In this document: positions 24,078 through 32,737 of the stretch, piece after piece
Layout of the letters: each line of letters begins with the position of its first letter
Position numbering within the stretch: the stretch's first letter is position 1
Origin: Ketogulonicigenium robustum
Lineage (GTDB): Bacteria > Pseudomonadota > Alphaproteobacteria > Rhodobacterales > Rhodobacteraceae
Direction: 5' to 3'
NCBI RefSeq assembly: GCF_002117445.1
Contig: NZ_CP019937.1
Location: forward strand, 869,501-933,500
Length of the DNA: 64,000 bases
The notes under the pieces: generated by a model
Databases searched by the model: none
What the model was told of the DNA's origin: nothing
What the model saw: only the letters and a program-made list of their open reading frames with translations
Made by a program: the position numbers and the translations under genes

Positions 24078-25013
24078 ATGCGCGCATTCGTATTTCCCGG
24101 GCAGGGGTCGCAAGCCATAGGCATGGGCAAGGCCTTGGCCGACGCCTATCCCGCCGCGCGGGCCGTGTTCGAAGAAGTCGACGCGGCGCTGGGTGAAAAC
24201 CTGTCGGGTCTGATCTGGGACGGCGACATCGACACGCTGACCCTGACGCGCAACGCGCAGCCTGCGCTGATGGCAACCTCGATCGCGGCGCTGCGCGCGC
24301 TAGAGGCCGAAGGCGTCACATTGCAGGCCGCCGGTTTTGTCGCAGGGCACAGCTTGGGTGAATATTCGGCGCTTTGTGCTGCTGGTGCGCTGGGGCTGGC
24401 CGACACCGCGCGCCTTCTGCGCACGCGCGGCGACGCGATGCAGGCCGCCGTGCCCGTGGGCGTAGGCGCCATGGCGGCCATTCTGGGGCTGGACTTTGCC
24501 ACCGTCGCCGCCATCGCCGCCGAGGCGGGGCAGGGCGAAGTCGTGCAAGCGGCCAATGATAACGACCCGTCGCAGGTTGTGGTCTCGGGCCACAAAGCCG
24601 CGGTCGAGCGCGCCTGCGAGCTGGCTAAAGAAAAAGGCGCCAAGCGCGCGCTGATGCTGCCCGTCTCGGCGCCGTTCCACTCGGCCCTGATGCAACCCGC
24701 CGCCGATGTAATGCGCGACGCGCTGGCTGCCGTGACGATCAACACCCCCGTCGTGCCGGTGGTGGCAAACGTGATGGCCGAAGCCGTCAGCGACCCGGCG
24801 ACGATTCGCGATCTGCTGGTGCAGCAGGTGACGGGCTCGGTCCGGTGGCGCGAATCCGTACAGTGGATGGCCGCGCAGGGCGTCACCGAGGCCTGGGAAA
24901 TCGGCGCAGGCAAGGCGCTGTCCGGCATGATCCGCCGCATTGAAAAAACTATCGAGTGCCGCACCATCGGCACCCCTGAAGAAGCGGCCGCCGCTGCCGC
25001 AACGCTGTCCTGA
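24078..25013 (+). CDS. fabD: Malonyl-CoA-ACP transacylase
   Basis: Transfers malonyl from CoA to ACP for fatty-acid synthesis. 311 residues starting MRAFVFPGQGSQAIGMG, with nucleophile Ser92 in GHSLGEYSAL, Arg in LLRTRGDAMQ, and catalytic His in VSAPFHSALM (~206). AGGAGAGAG ribosome site before ATG 24078. First of fabD-fabG, 10 nt apart, then acpP, fabF, mltG. Confidence 0.97.
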   Translation: MRAFVFPGQGSQAIGMGKALADAYPAARAVFEEVDAALGENLSGLIWDGDIDTLTLTRNAQPALMATSIAALRALEAEGVTLQAAGFVAGHSLGEYSALCAAGALGLADTARLLRTRGDAMQAAVPVGVGAMAAILGLDFATVAAIAAEAGQGEVVQAANDNDPSQVVVSGHKAAVERACELAKEKGAKRALMLPVSAPFHSALMQPAADVMRDALAAVTINTPVVPVVANVMAEAVSDPATIRDLLVQQVTGSVRWRESVQWMAAQGVTEAWEIGAGKALSGMIRRIEKTIECRTIGTPEEAAAAAATLS

Positions 25014-25023
25014 GGAGAGAGAC

Positions 25024-25761
25024 ATGTTTGACCTAACCGGAAAGACCGCGCTGATCACCGGCGCATCGGGCGGCATCGGGGCTGCAATCGCGCGCACGCT
25101 GCACGGCGCGGGCGCAACCGTTGCCCTGTCCGGCACGCGCGAGGCGCCCCTGCAGGCGCTGGCCGAGGAGCTGGGCGAGCGGGCCTTCGTCGTCCCGTGC
25201 AACCTGTCCGACATGGAAGCTGTCGAAGCCCTGCCCAAAGCCGCCGCCGCCGCCATGGGCAGCGTCGATATTCTGGTGAACAACGCCGGCATCACGCGCG
25301 ATAACCTGTTCATGCGCATGTCGGATTCCGAATGGGACGACGTGATCGCTGTCAACCTGACCTCGACCATGCGCCTCAGCCGCGGAGTGATCCGCGGGAT
25401 GATGAAGGCGCGCTGGGGCCGCATCGTCAATATCTCGTCCATCGTGGGTGCGACGGGGAACCCTGGGCAGGCCAACTACGCCGCGTCCAAGGCCGGTATG
25501 GTCGGCATGTCCAAGGCGATCGCGCTGGAAGTCGCAAGCCGTGGCATCACCGTCAACTGCATCGCGCCCGGTTTTATCGCCACCGCGATGACCGACGCCT
25601 TGAACGAGGGGCAACAAACCGCCATCTTGGGGCAAGTTCCTGCTGGCCGCATGGGCAACCCCGATGAAATCGCCGCCGCGGTGCTGTATTTGGCCAGTAA
25701 CGAGGCCGCCTATGTCACAGGCACCACGCTGCACGTGAACGGCGGAATGGCGATGATTTAA
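25024..25761 (+). CDS. fabG: 3-oxoacyl-ACP reductase
   Basis: NADPH-dependent reduction of 3-oxoacyl-ACP. 245-residue short-chain dehydrogenase: cofactor motif TGASGGIG (12-19), NNAG (86-89), Ser139, Tyr152 and Lys156 (NYAASKAG). Follows fabD after 10 nt with a GGAGAGAGAC ribosome site. Confidence 0.97.
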   Translation: MFDLTGKTALITGASGGIGAAIARTLHGAGATVALSGTREAPLQALAEELGERAFVVPCNLSDMEAVEALPKAAAAAMGSVDILVNNAGITRDNLFMRMSDSEWDDVIAVNLTSTMRLSRGVIRGMMKARWGRIVNISSIVGATGNPGQANYAASKAGMVGMSKAIALEVASRGITVNCIAPGFIATAMTDALNEGQQTAILGQVPAGRMGNPDEIAAAVLYLASNEAAYVTGTTLHVNGGMAMI

Positions 25762-25803
25762 GGCCGAATTTGGCTTTTTGCGATGTGCTGGCCCATTGCG
25801 GAA

Positions 25804-25832
25804 TTGTGAAAGCGTTTGCCTTCGGATAAATT
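25804..25832 (+). promoter_or_regulatory. Putative acpP promoter
   Basis: -35 TTGTGA (25804-25809), 17-nt spacer, -10 TAAATT (25827-25832), leaving a 145-nt leader before acpP. A separate promoter for acpP is usual because ACP is needed in excess. Confidence 0.45.
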
Positions 25833-25977
25833 CCTGCTATGAGCCAGCCGTGTTCTGGGCTGTTTGCGTTAGCAGCGGTTCCGGAAAGAAGGGCCCGGTG
25901 CCGGGCAGTTGAACCGCCCCTGTTCCGGGGGTATCGTCAAAGCGGGCACAAGCCCATAAAGACATGAGGACATATAG

Positions 25978-26211
25978 ATGAGCGATGTCGCAGAGCGCGT
26001 GCGCAAGATCGTTGTAGAGCACTTGGGTGTGGAAGAAGACAAAGTAGTGGAAGCTGCTTCGTTCATCGACGATCTGGGCGCCGACAGCCTTGACACCGTT
26101 GAACTGGTGATGGCTTTCGAAGAAGAATTCGGCATCGAGATTCCCGATGACGCCGCTGAAACGATCCAAACGTTTGGCGATGCGGTGAAATTCATCTCCG
26201 AAGCTCAATAA
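25978..26211 (+). CDS. acpP: Acyl carrier protein
   Basis: A 77-residue acidic protein carrying acyl chains on 4'-phosphopantetheine at Ser37 in [27 protein letters not shown] ribosome site before ATG 25978. A terminator follows directly, so it is mostly a monocistronic message. Confidence 0.98.
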   Translation: MSDVAERVRKIVVEHLGVEEDKVVEAASFIDDLGADSLDTVELVMAFEEEFGIEIPDDAAETIQTFGDAVKFISEAQ

Positions 26212-26233
26212 TCACGGATCATTCCGGATTTTG

Positions 26234-26265
26234 CGGCGCCTCCCGTTTACGGGTGGCGCCGTTTT
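26234..26265 (+). terminator. Rho-independent terminator of acpP
   Basis: CGGCGCC-T-CCCG (26234-26245) pairs with CGGG-T-GGCGCCG (26250-26261) around TTTA, then TTTTCGTTT. Confidence 0.9.
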
Positions 26266-26505
26266 CGTTTGCGGTTCCCCGCCGGTGGCGCGGGCCGCGC
26301 GCTTGACTTTCAGTCCCCCATCCAGAACGCTGCATCCCATGGAAACCGCACCGAGGAGGGCGCGCGCTGCCACAGATGGGGGAGTTTTCGTGCTAAATGG
26401 CGCCCCCATATCGTGAAAACCCGCCGGTATCACGGCACTAGGGTGTTGGCCTTGGCGCCATCGTGCAGTATCAGGGGCGCCAAATCTTCCGAGGAAGGGT
26501 AGAAT

Positions 26506-27765
26506 ATGCGTCGTGTCGTCGTAACCGGTCTTGGCCTTGTCACCCCGCTTGCCGATGGGGTCGAAGAAACGTGGTCGCGTTTGCTGGATGGCCAATCCGG
26601 GGCCGGAACCATCAAGCAGTTTGACGCCAGCCATCTGGCCACCACCTATGCCTGCGAGGTTCCGCTGGGCGACGGCACCGACGGCACCTTTAATGCCGAC
26701 CGCTATATGGAGCCGAAAGACCAGCGCAAGGTCGATGATTTCATCATCTTCGGTGTTGCCGCCGCCCAACAGGCTGTCGAGGATTCGGGCTGGGTGCCCC
26801 AGACCGAGGAAGACCGTTTCCGCACCGGCGTGATGATCGGTTCTGGTATCGGCGGGTTGAAGTCGATTGCTGAAACCGCCGTCCTGATCAAAGAAAAAGG
26901 CCCGCGCCGCGTGTCGCCCTTCTTTATTCCGGGCGCGCTGATCAACCTGATCTCGGGTCAGGTCGCGATCAAACACGGATTTAAAGGCCCGAACCACGCC
27001 GTTGTCACCGCTTGCGCCACCGGCGCGCATGCCATCGGCGATGCGGCCCGCCTGATCAAATACGGCGATGCCGATGTGATGATCGCGGGCGGGGCCGAGG
27101 CCTCGATCTGCGAAATCGGCATTGCAGGCTTCAACGCGTGCAAGGCGCTGTCGACCAAAGCGGGCGATAATCCCAAGGCGGCATCGCGCCCCTATGACGC
27201 CGACCGCGACGGTTTCGTGATGGGCGAGGGCGCAGGCGTCGTCGTGCTGGAGGAGCTGGAACACGCCCTTGCGCGCGGCGCGAAAATCTATGCCGAAGTG
27301 CTGGGTTACGGCCTGTCGGGCGATGCCTACCACATCACCGCCCCGTCCGAAGACGGCGAAGGCGGCGCGCGCGCGATGGCCATGGCCATGCGCGATGCAG
27401 GCGTCACGGCTGCCGACATCGACTATGTGAACGCGCACGGCACATCGACCATGGCCGACACCATCGAACTGGGCGCGGTCGAGCGTCTGCTGGGCGATGC
27501 CGCGGCGAACGTGACGATGTCCTCGACCAAATCGGCCACCGGCCACCTGCTGGGCGCGGCTGGCGCGATCGAGGCGGTGTTCTCGATCCTCGCGATCCGC
27601 GACCAAGTGGCGCCGCCGACGATCAACCTCGACAACCCTGCCGTCGAGACCAAGATCGATCTGGCGCCGAACAAAAAGGTCGCGCGTAAAATCGACGTGG
27701 CGCTGTCGAACTCGTTCGGGTTCGGGGGCACGAACGCTAGCCTGATCGTGGGAAAATATAAGTAA
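26506..27765 (+). CDS. fabF: 3-oxoacyl-ACP synthase II
   Basis: Condensing enzyme for chain elongation. 419 residues: RRVVVTGLGLVTPLA at the N-terminus, nucleophile Cys170 (VVTACATGAHAIGDA), catalytic His in NAHGTSTMADT (~310) and SATGHLLGAAGA (~347). AGGAAGGG ribosome site. The stop overlaps mltG's ATG (TAATG). About 290 nt of mostly empty sequence separate it from acpP. Confidence 0.97.
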   Translation: MRRVVVTGLGLVTPLADGVEETWSRLLDGQSGAGTIKQFDASHLATTYACEVPLGDGTDGTFNADRYMEPKDQRKVDDFIIFGVAAAQQAVEDSGWVPQTEEDRFRTGVMIGSGIGGLKSIAETAVLIKEKGPRRVSPFFIPGALINLISGQVAIKHGFKGPNHAVVTACATGAHAIGDAARLIKYGDADVMIAGGAEASICEIGIAGFNACKALSTKAGDNPKAASRPYDADRDGFVMGEGAGVVVLEELEHALARGAKIYAEVLGYGLSGDAYHITAPSEDGEGGARAMAMAMRDAGVTAADIDYVNAHGTSTMADTIELGAVERLLGDAAANVTMSSTKSATGHLLGAAGAIEAVFSILAIRDQVAPPTINLDNPAVETKIDLAPNKKVARKIDVALSNSFGFGGTNASLIVGKYK

Positions 27766-28904
27766 TGTGGAAGCATCTGGCGTCGAATTTCCTGACCTTT
27801 CTGGTCGTTGCGCTGTTTCTGGTGGCTGGTGTCATCACATGGGGCGTTCGGGAATATTCGGCGCCGGGCCCACTGTCCCAAGCGATCTGCCTGCGTGTCC
27901 CCGCCGGTGGCACGTTCGGGCGCACGGCGGATGATCTGCGGGCACAAGGCGCGATTTCCTCGCGCGAGGTGTTCTTGATCATGGCCGACTACCGGCAAAA
28001 GCGCACCCAACTGAAACAAGGCGCGTTCCTGATCGAGCCGGGCGCGACGATGGAAAGCATCACCGACACCATCACCCGCGGCGGCGCATCCACCTGCGGC
28101 GCACAGGTCGTCTATGTCGTCGGCGTCAACGATTTCAGTGCGCGCATCCGTCAGCTTGACCCCGACACCGGCCGCTATGGCGAAGTCGCACGTTTCGACC
28201 CCACCGCCGAGGGCGAGGCACCGCCCGAATACGCGACCGCGCTGGCCGAGTCGGACGTGCAGCTGGCCGTCCAAGTGGTCGAGGGTACGACCGTCTGGCA
28301 AGTCATCACCAGCCTGAACGCCATCGACACGCTGAACGGCGATGCCGCCATGCCGCCCGAAGGCATGCTGGCCCCCGATTCCTACGAATTCCGCCGTGGT
28401 ACCGATACGCAGGCTTTGGTTCAGCAGATGCAGGACCGCCAGCAAAGCATCCTCGATGCCGCTTGGGCCGCGCGCGACGACAACCTTCCCGTCTCGACAC
28501 CGGAACAGGCGCTGATCCTCGCCTCGATCATCGAGAAAGAAACCGGCGTCCCCGAAGAACGCCGCCAAGTCGCCAGCGTTTTCGTGAACCGCCTGCGGCA
28601 GGGGATGCGCCTGCAAACCGACCCGACCGTGATCTACGGCGTGACCGACGGGCGCGGCAATCTGGGGCGCGGCCTGCGCCGCAGCGAACTGGACGGGCCG
28701 ACACCGTGGAACACTTACGTCATCACCGGCCTGCCGCCGACGCCGATCGCCAACCCCGGGCGCGCCAGCATCGAAGCCGCGCTGAACCCCGACGATACGC
28801 CCTACATCTTCTTCGTGGCGGACGGGTCGGGCGGGCATGCCTTTGCCGTCACGCTGGATGATCACAACCGCAACGTGGCGCGGTGGCGCGCGCTGGGGAA
28901 CTGA
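27765..28904 (+). CDS. mltG: Endolytic transglycosylase MltG
   Basis: Cuts nascent glycan strands in the inner membrane, setting peptidoglycan chain length. 379 residues: one N-terminal span (FLTFLVVALFLVAGVITWG), a LysM-like region, then the YceG domain with catalytic Glu in LASIIEKETGVPEER and the conserved LQTDPTVIYG and TPWNTYVITGLPPTPIANPG. Coupled to fabF by TAATG. Confidence 0.95.
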   Translation: MWKHLASNFLTFLVVALFLVAGVITWGVREYSAPGPLSQAICLRVPAGGTFGRTADDLRAQGAISSREVFLIMADYRQKRTQLKQGAFLIEPGATMESITDTITRGGASTCGAQVVYVVGVNDFSARIRQLDPDTGRYGEVARFDPTAEGEAPPEYATALAESDVQLAVQVVEGTTVWQVITSLNAIDTLNGDAAMPPEGMLAPDSYEFRRGTDTQALVQQMQDRQQSILDAAWAARDDNLPVSTPEQALILASIIEKETGVPEERRQVASVFVNRLRQGMRLQTDPTVIYGVTDGRGNLGRGLRRSELDGPTPWNTYVITGLPPTPIANPGRASIEAALNPDDTPYIFFVADGSGGHAFAVTLDDHNRNVARWRALGN

Positions 28905-28931
28905 TCTGTAAATCATTGATAATTTGCTCTT

Positions 28932-28966
28932 AATGCGCCGCACGCGAACCCCGCTTGCGGCGCATT
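28932..28966 (+). terminator. 11-bp hairpin after mltG
   Basis: AATGCGCCGCA (28932-28942) pairs perfectly with TGCGGCGCATT (28956-28966), 13-nt loop, followed by TCGTTG. First of two hairpins between mltG and the GTA cluster. Confidence 0.65.
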
Positions 28967-28968
28967 TC

Positions 28969-28989
28969 GTTGCCACCGCACGGTGCAAC
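28969..28989. promoter_or_regulatory. Imperfect palindrome upstream of GTA g1
   Basis: GTTGcCACC-GCAC-GGTG-CAAC is an interrupted dyad between the mltG hairpin and the terminator ahead of g1. It may be an operator for GTA transcription; no direct evidence. Confidence 0.3.
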
Positions 28990-29036
28990 GGCTAGGTTTG
29001 GCACACTGGCAGAACTGTCGAAAGGCTCGTGGGGCG

Positions 29037-29057
29037 AAGGCCCCTGCGGGCCTTTTT
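29037..29057 (+). terminator. Rho-independent terminator 38 nt upstream of GTA g1
   Basis: AAGGCCC (29037-29043), loop CTGC, GGGCC then TTTTT (29048-29057). It sits between mltG and g1 and would stop transcription entering the GTA cluster from upstream, including from any promoter located between 28970 and 29037. Confidence 0.8.
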
Positions 29058-29094
29058 GCGTTCTGCCCGCCCAACTGAACCCGAGGAGGAACAC

Positions 29095-29433
29095 ATGTCG
29101 CAGGTTTTAACCCAAACAGGCGATGACGAGGCCGCACGCCTGCAACGCGATCTGCGCGACGCGATGGTGCTGGTGCGGTCCGTGCGCACGTCGCTGGCCG
29201 ACATGCTGGCCGAGCTCAGCGCCGGAAACCCGGGGCCATTGCGCGAAATCGCCCCCAAGCACAGCGAGTTGGAAAGCGCCCTGCGCCGCGCCTTTGAGAC
29301 CGAGCAGAAGTTCAACGACTGGACCGCAAAATTCACCGGAGGCCAAGATGGCGAAACCCTCGATTACGACGCAATCCGTGATGAAATCAGCTGCCGGTTG
29401 GCTCGCCTCGGCCCCTGCTGCGACGCGGGCTGA
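29095..29433 (+). CDS. g1: GTA g1, small terminase-like protein
   Basis: First gene of the gene transfer agent cluster. ATG 29095 follows GAGGAGGAACAC. 112 residues, mostly helical (AARLQRDLRDAMVLVRSVRTSLADMLAEL), like the RcGTA g1 protein, which acts as the small terminase subunit but packages DNA with little sequence preference. Overlaps g2 by 86 nt if g2 starts at 29348. Confidence 0.82.
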   Translation: MSQVLTQTGDDEAARLQRDLRDAMVLVRSVRTSLADMLAELSAGNPGPLREIAPKHSELESALRRAFETEQKFNDWTAKFTGGQDGETLDYDAIRDEISCRLARLGPCCDAG

Positions 29434-30715
29434 TTTCGTCGCAGCCTTATCCGAGGCCGAGGTCGCCGCGCTGCCGTGGTTGTTCGACTTTTGGGCGCTG
29501 CCGCACCAACTGCCGCCTGCGGGCGACTGGCGCACATGGGTGGTTATGGGCGGGCGCGGCGCGGGCAAGACGCGGGCAGGGGCCGAATGGGTGCGCGCCA
29601 TGGTCGAGGGGGCGCGCCCCGCGTCCCCCGGCCGCGCGCGGCGCGTGGCGCTGGTGGCGCAAACCATCGATCAGGCGCGCGAGGTGATGGTCTTTGGCGA
29701 CAGCGGCATCATGGCCTGCTGCCCCCCCGACCGGCGCCCGTCGTGGCTGGCGGGGCGCGGCGTGTTGCGCTGGCCGAACGGCGCCGAGGCAACCATCTTT
29801 TCCGCCCACGACCCCGAGGCCCTGCGAGGCCCGCAATTCGACGCGATCTGGGCGGACGAGGTCGCCAAATGGCGGCTGGCGCAAGAGGCATGGGACATGC
29901 TGATGATGGGCCTGCGGCTGGGCGACAGCCCGCGCGCCTGCGTGACGACCACACCGCGCGGTGGGGCGTTCCTGCGCGGGTTGCTGGCACAGGATAGCAC
30001 CGTGATGACCCACGCCCCCACACGCGCGAACCGCGCCAACCTCGCCCCCGGTTTCGTCGAGGCCGTCGAGGAGCGCTACGCCGGCACGCATCTGGGCCGG
30101 CAAGAGATCGAGGGCCTGCTGGTCGAGGAAGCCGAAGGCTCGCTTTGGCCAGACCGGTTGATCCAGCTGGCCCGCACGCAAATCGCCCCTGCGCTGGACC
30201 GGATCGTAGTAGCAGTTGACCCGCCAGTGACCGGCCACGCGGGGTCGGACGCCTGCGGGATTATCGTTGCGGGCGTGCAGCGCCGCGCCGACGGGCCGCC
30301 GCACTTTTGGGTCATCGAGGACGCAACCGTTCAAGGCGCGTCGCCGAACACATGGGCCAAAGCCGCAATAGCCGCCTTTCACCGCCACGGCGCCGACCGG
30401 CTGGTCGCCGAGGTAAACCAAGGCGGCGCGCTGGTGGAAAGCGTGCTGCGGCAGGTTGACCCGAACATCCCGTATCGCGCTGTGCGGGCCACCACGGGCA
30501 AGGCGGCCCGCGCCGAACCTGTCTCGGCGCTGTACGAACAGGGCCGCGCCAGCCACGTCGCGGGCCTTGATCTGCTGGAAGCGCAAATGGCGCTGATGAC
30601 GCTGCAGGGCTTCAAGGGGCGCGGATCACCCGACCGCGTCGACGCGCTGGTCTGGGCCGCGCACGAGCTAATTTTGGGACCGGTGGCGCAGCCCAAAATC
30701 CGCTCCCTGTTCTGA
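29348..30715 (+). CDS. g2: GTA g2, large terminase
   Basis: ATP-driven DNA packaging motor and nuclease. 455 residues from ATG 29348 (GGAGG upstream). ATPase Walker A GGRGAGKTRAGAEW (68-81), Walker B FDAIWADE (~168-175), coupling motif CVTTTPRG; the C-terminal RNase-H-like nuclease shows IVVAVDPPVTGHAGSDACG and the late RVDALVWAAHEL Asp. Headful-type packaging gives GTAs random host DNA. The alternative in-frame ATG at 29381 would reduce overlap with g1. Confidence 0.95.
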   Translation: MAKPSITTQSVMKSAAGWLASAPAATRADFVAALSEAEVAALPWLFDFWALPHQLPPAGDWRTWVVMGGRGAGKTRAGAEWVRAMVEGARPASPGRARRVALVAQTIDQAREVMVFGDSGIMACCPPDRRPSWLAGRGVLRWPNGAEATIFSAHDPEALRGPQFDAIWADEVAKWRLAQEAWDMLMMGLRLGDSPRACVTTTPRGGAFLRGLLAQDSTVMTHAPTRANRANLAPGFVEAVEERYAGTHLGRQEIEGLLVEEAEGSLWPDRLIQLARTQIAPALDRIVVAVDPPVTGHAGSDACGIIVAGVQRRADGPPHFWVIEDATVQGASPNTWAKAAIAAFHRHGADRLVAEVNQGGALVESVLRQVDPNIPYRAVRATTGKAARAEPVSALYEQGRASHVAGLDLLEAQMALMTLQGFKGRGSPDRVDALVWAAHELILGPVAQPKIRSLF

Positions 30716-30804
30716 TGCAACAGGCAACGCGCGGTGCTGCTGCCGCGCGTTAATCATTTGTTGGGAAAACGGCCTCGTTCGCAAAGACAGCAGCGGGGAA
30801 GCAG

Positions 30805-31986
30805 ATGTTCGGGTTTGGCGAAAAGAAACAGCCGGTGTCGGTGCCCGAGGTGAAAGCCTCGGCCGCGGGCAGGGTGATTGCGTTCGGGGCGGCGGGCCGC
30901 ACGGCCTTTGCCCCGCGCGAAGGGTCTGGTCTGGTGCGGGCGGGCTTTGGGGCGAACCCCATTGGCTTTCGCGCCGTCCGCCTGATCGCCGAGGCCGCCG
31001 CCGCGCTGCCCTTGATCTTGCAAGATCAGACCCGCCGCTACGACACGCACCCCGTGCTGGATCTGCTGGCCCGCCCCAACAGCGCGCAGGGCCAGCTCGA
31101 GTTGCTCGAGGCTGCCTATGCCCAGATCCTGCTGACCGGAAACGCTTATTTCGAGGCTGTCGCCCCCGAGGGCCTGCCGGTTGAGCTGCACGTGCTGCGA
31201 TCCGACCGCATGTCGGTGGTGCCTGGCACTGATGGCTGGCCGGTCGCCTACGACTATGCCGTGGGCGGGCGCAAGCACCGCTTTGCCGTGGGCGAGGGCG
31301 CATCGCCCATCTGCCACATCCGCAGCTTTCACCCGCACGATGACCACTACGGCCTGTCGCCCCTGTCGCCCGCCGCTGCCGCGATCGAGGTGCACAATTC
31401 CGCCTCGCGCTGGTCGCGGGGCTTGCTGGAAAACGCTGCGCGGCCCTCGGGCGCGATCGTCTATCGCGGGGCCGACGGCAATGCCACGCTGTCGCCCGAC
31501 CAGTTCGACCGGCTGGTGGCTGAAATGGAAAGCCAGCATCAGGGCGCGCGCAACGCGGGCCGACCCATGTTGCTGGAAGGCGGCCTCGACTGGAAACCGA
31601 TGGGTTTTTCGCCCTCCGACATGGAATTTCTGCAAACGAAAGAGGCCGCCGCCCGCGAAATTGCCATCGCCTTTGGCGTGCCGCCCATGCTGCTGGGTAT
31701 TCCGGGCGACGCCACCTACGCCAATTACCAAGAGGCAAACCGTGCCTTCTACCGCCTGACCGTACTGCCGCTGGCCGCGCGTGTCACCGGTGCGCTGGCC
31801 AATTGGCTCGAGGATTTCACCGGCGACTGGCTGGACCTGCGCCCCGACCCCGACCAGATCGCGGCCCTTTCGGTCGAGCGCGACGCCCTGTGGGCGCGTG
31901 TTGGCGGGGCGTCGTTCCTATCGGATGCCGAAAAGCGCGTTCTGTTGGGCCTGCCTGCGCTGGATGGCAGCGATGGCACCGCCTGA
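30805..31986 (+). CDS. g3: GTA g3, portal protein
   Basis: HK97-type portal forming the dodecameric DNA entry ring. 393 residues with the family segments NPIGFRAVRLIAEAAAALPLIL, HPVLDLLARPN, LTGNAYFEAV and REIAIAFGVPPMLLGIPGDATYANYQEANRAFY. GGGGAAG ribosome site before ATG 30805; about 90 nt separate it from g2. Confidence 0.96.
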   Translation: MFGFGEKKQPVSVPEVKASAAGRVIAFGAAGRTAFAPREGSGLVRAGFGANPIGFRAVRLIAEAAAALPLILQDQTRRYDTHPVLDLLARPNSAQGQLELLEAAYAQILLTGNAYFEAVAPEGLPVELHVLRSDRMSVVPGTDGWPVAYDYAVGGRKHRFAVGEGASPICHIRSFHPHDDHYGLSPLSPAAAAIEVHNSASRWSRGLLENAARPSGAIVYRGADGNATLSPDQFDRLVAEMESQHQGARNAGRPMLLEGGLDWKPMGFSPSDMEFLQTKEAAAREIAIAFGVPPMLLGIPGDATYANYQEANRAFYRLTVLPLAARVTGALANWLEDFTGDWLDLRPDPDQIAALSVERDALWARVGGASFLSDAEKRVLLGLPALDGSDGTA

Positions 31987-32191
31987 GCGCCCGTTCCTAT
32001 GCGCCCCCGGCCTACGGATCGAGGCGCAAGAGCGGCTAGTCGCGCTGCAATTTCAACAACTTCAGCAACAGCTGGAACGCTTGGAAGCCCTGATCGAGCG
32101 GCTGGAAAAGCGGCTGTGGCTGACCGTCTACGGCGTTCTGGGCGCGATTTTGGCGCAGGCGTTCCAATCGTTCCTGCAAGTCGCGCCATAA
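31973..32191 (+). CDS. g3.5: GTA g3.5, head formation protein
   Basis: A 72-residue protein overlapping the end of g3. It has a helical amphipathic segment (ERLVALQFQQLQQQLERLEALIERLEKRL), probably a coiled coil, and a C-terminal hydrophobic helix (WLTVYGVLGAILAQAFQSFL). Corresponds by position and pattern to the RCAP_rcc01685-type GTA head formation protein. Confidence 0.82.
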   Translation: MAPPERPFLCAPGLRIEAQERLVALQFQQLQQQLERLEALIERLEKRLWLTVYGVLGAILAQAFQSFLQVAP

Positions 32192-32203
32192 AAGGGGGAA
32201 AAG

Positions 32204-32725
32204 GTGGATCTTGAATTCAAATATGCCGCGCTGACACCGCACAACACCGGTGACGGGTTGAAGGTGTCGGGCTACGCCTCGCTGTTCGGCGTGCGCGATC
32301 AGGGCGGCGATGTGCTGCAGCCGGGGGCTTTCGCCGCCTCGCTGGCGGCGCTGAAGACCCAAGGTAACAAGGTGCGTATGCTGTGGCAGCACGACCCGAA
32401 CACGCCCATCGGCGTCTGGGACGACGTGTCTGAGGATGCCACCGGCCTGCACGTTTCAGGCCGCCTGCTGCCCGACGTGGCCAAAGCGCGCGAGGTTGCC
32501 GCGCTGCTGGCCGCCGGTGCCATCGACGGGCTGTCGATTGGCTACCGCACGCTGCGCGCCACCAAGGCGGCGGACGGCAGCCGCCTGCTGCACGAGGTCG
32601 CCCTGTGGGAAGTCTCGTTGGTCACATTCCCCATGCTGCAGCAGGCCCGCGTGACGCAAAAGGCCGACGACAGTCTGCTGTCCGCCCTGCGCCAAGCCCG
32701 CGCCACCCTTGCCAATTTCAACTGA
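32204..32725 (+). CDS. g4: GTA g4, prohead protease
   Basis: HK97-family serine protease maturing the capsid. GTG 32204 after AAGGGGGAA. 173 residues with VSGYASLFGVRDQGGDVLQPGAF, the catalytic His in RMLWQHDPNTPIG and Ser in IDGLSIGYRT, then WEVSLVTFPM. Immediately before the capsid gene, as in HK97-like systems. Confidence 0.94.
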   Translation: MDLEFKYAALTPHNTGDGLKVSGYASLFGVRDQGGDVLQPGAFAASLAALKTQGNKVRMLWQHDPNTPIGVWDDVSEDATGLHVSGRLLPDVAKAREVAALLAAGAIDGLSIGYRTLRATKAADGSRLLHEVALWEVSLVTFPMLQQARVTQKADDSLLSALRQARATLANFN

Positions 32726-32737
32726 GAGGAGCCCCGG

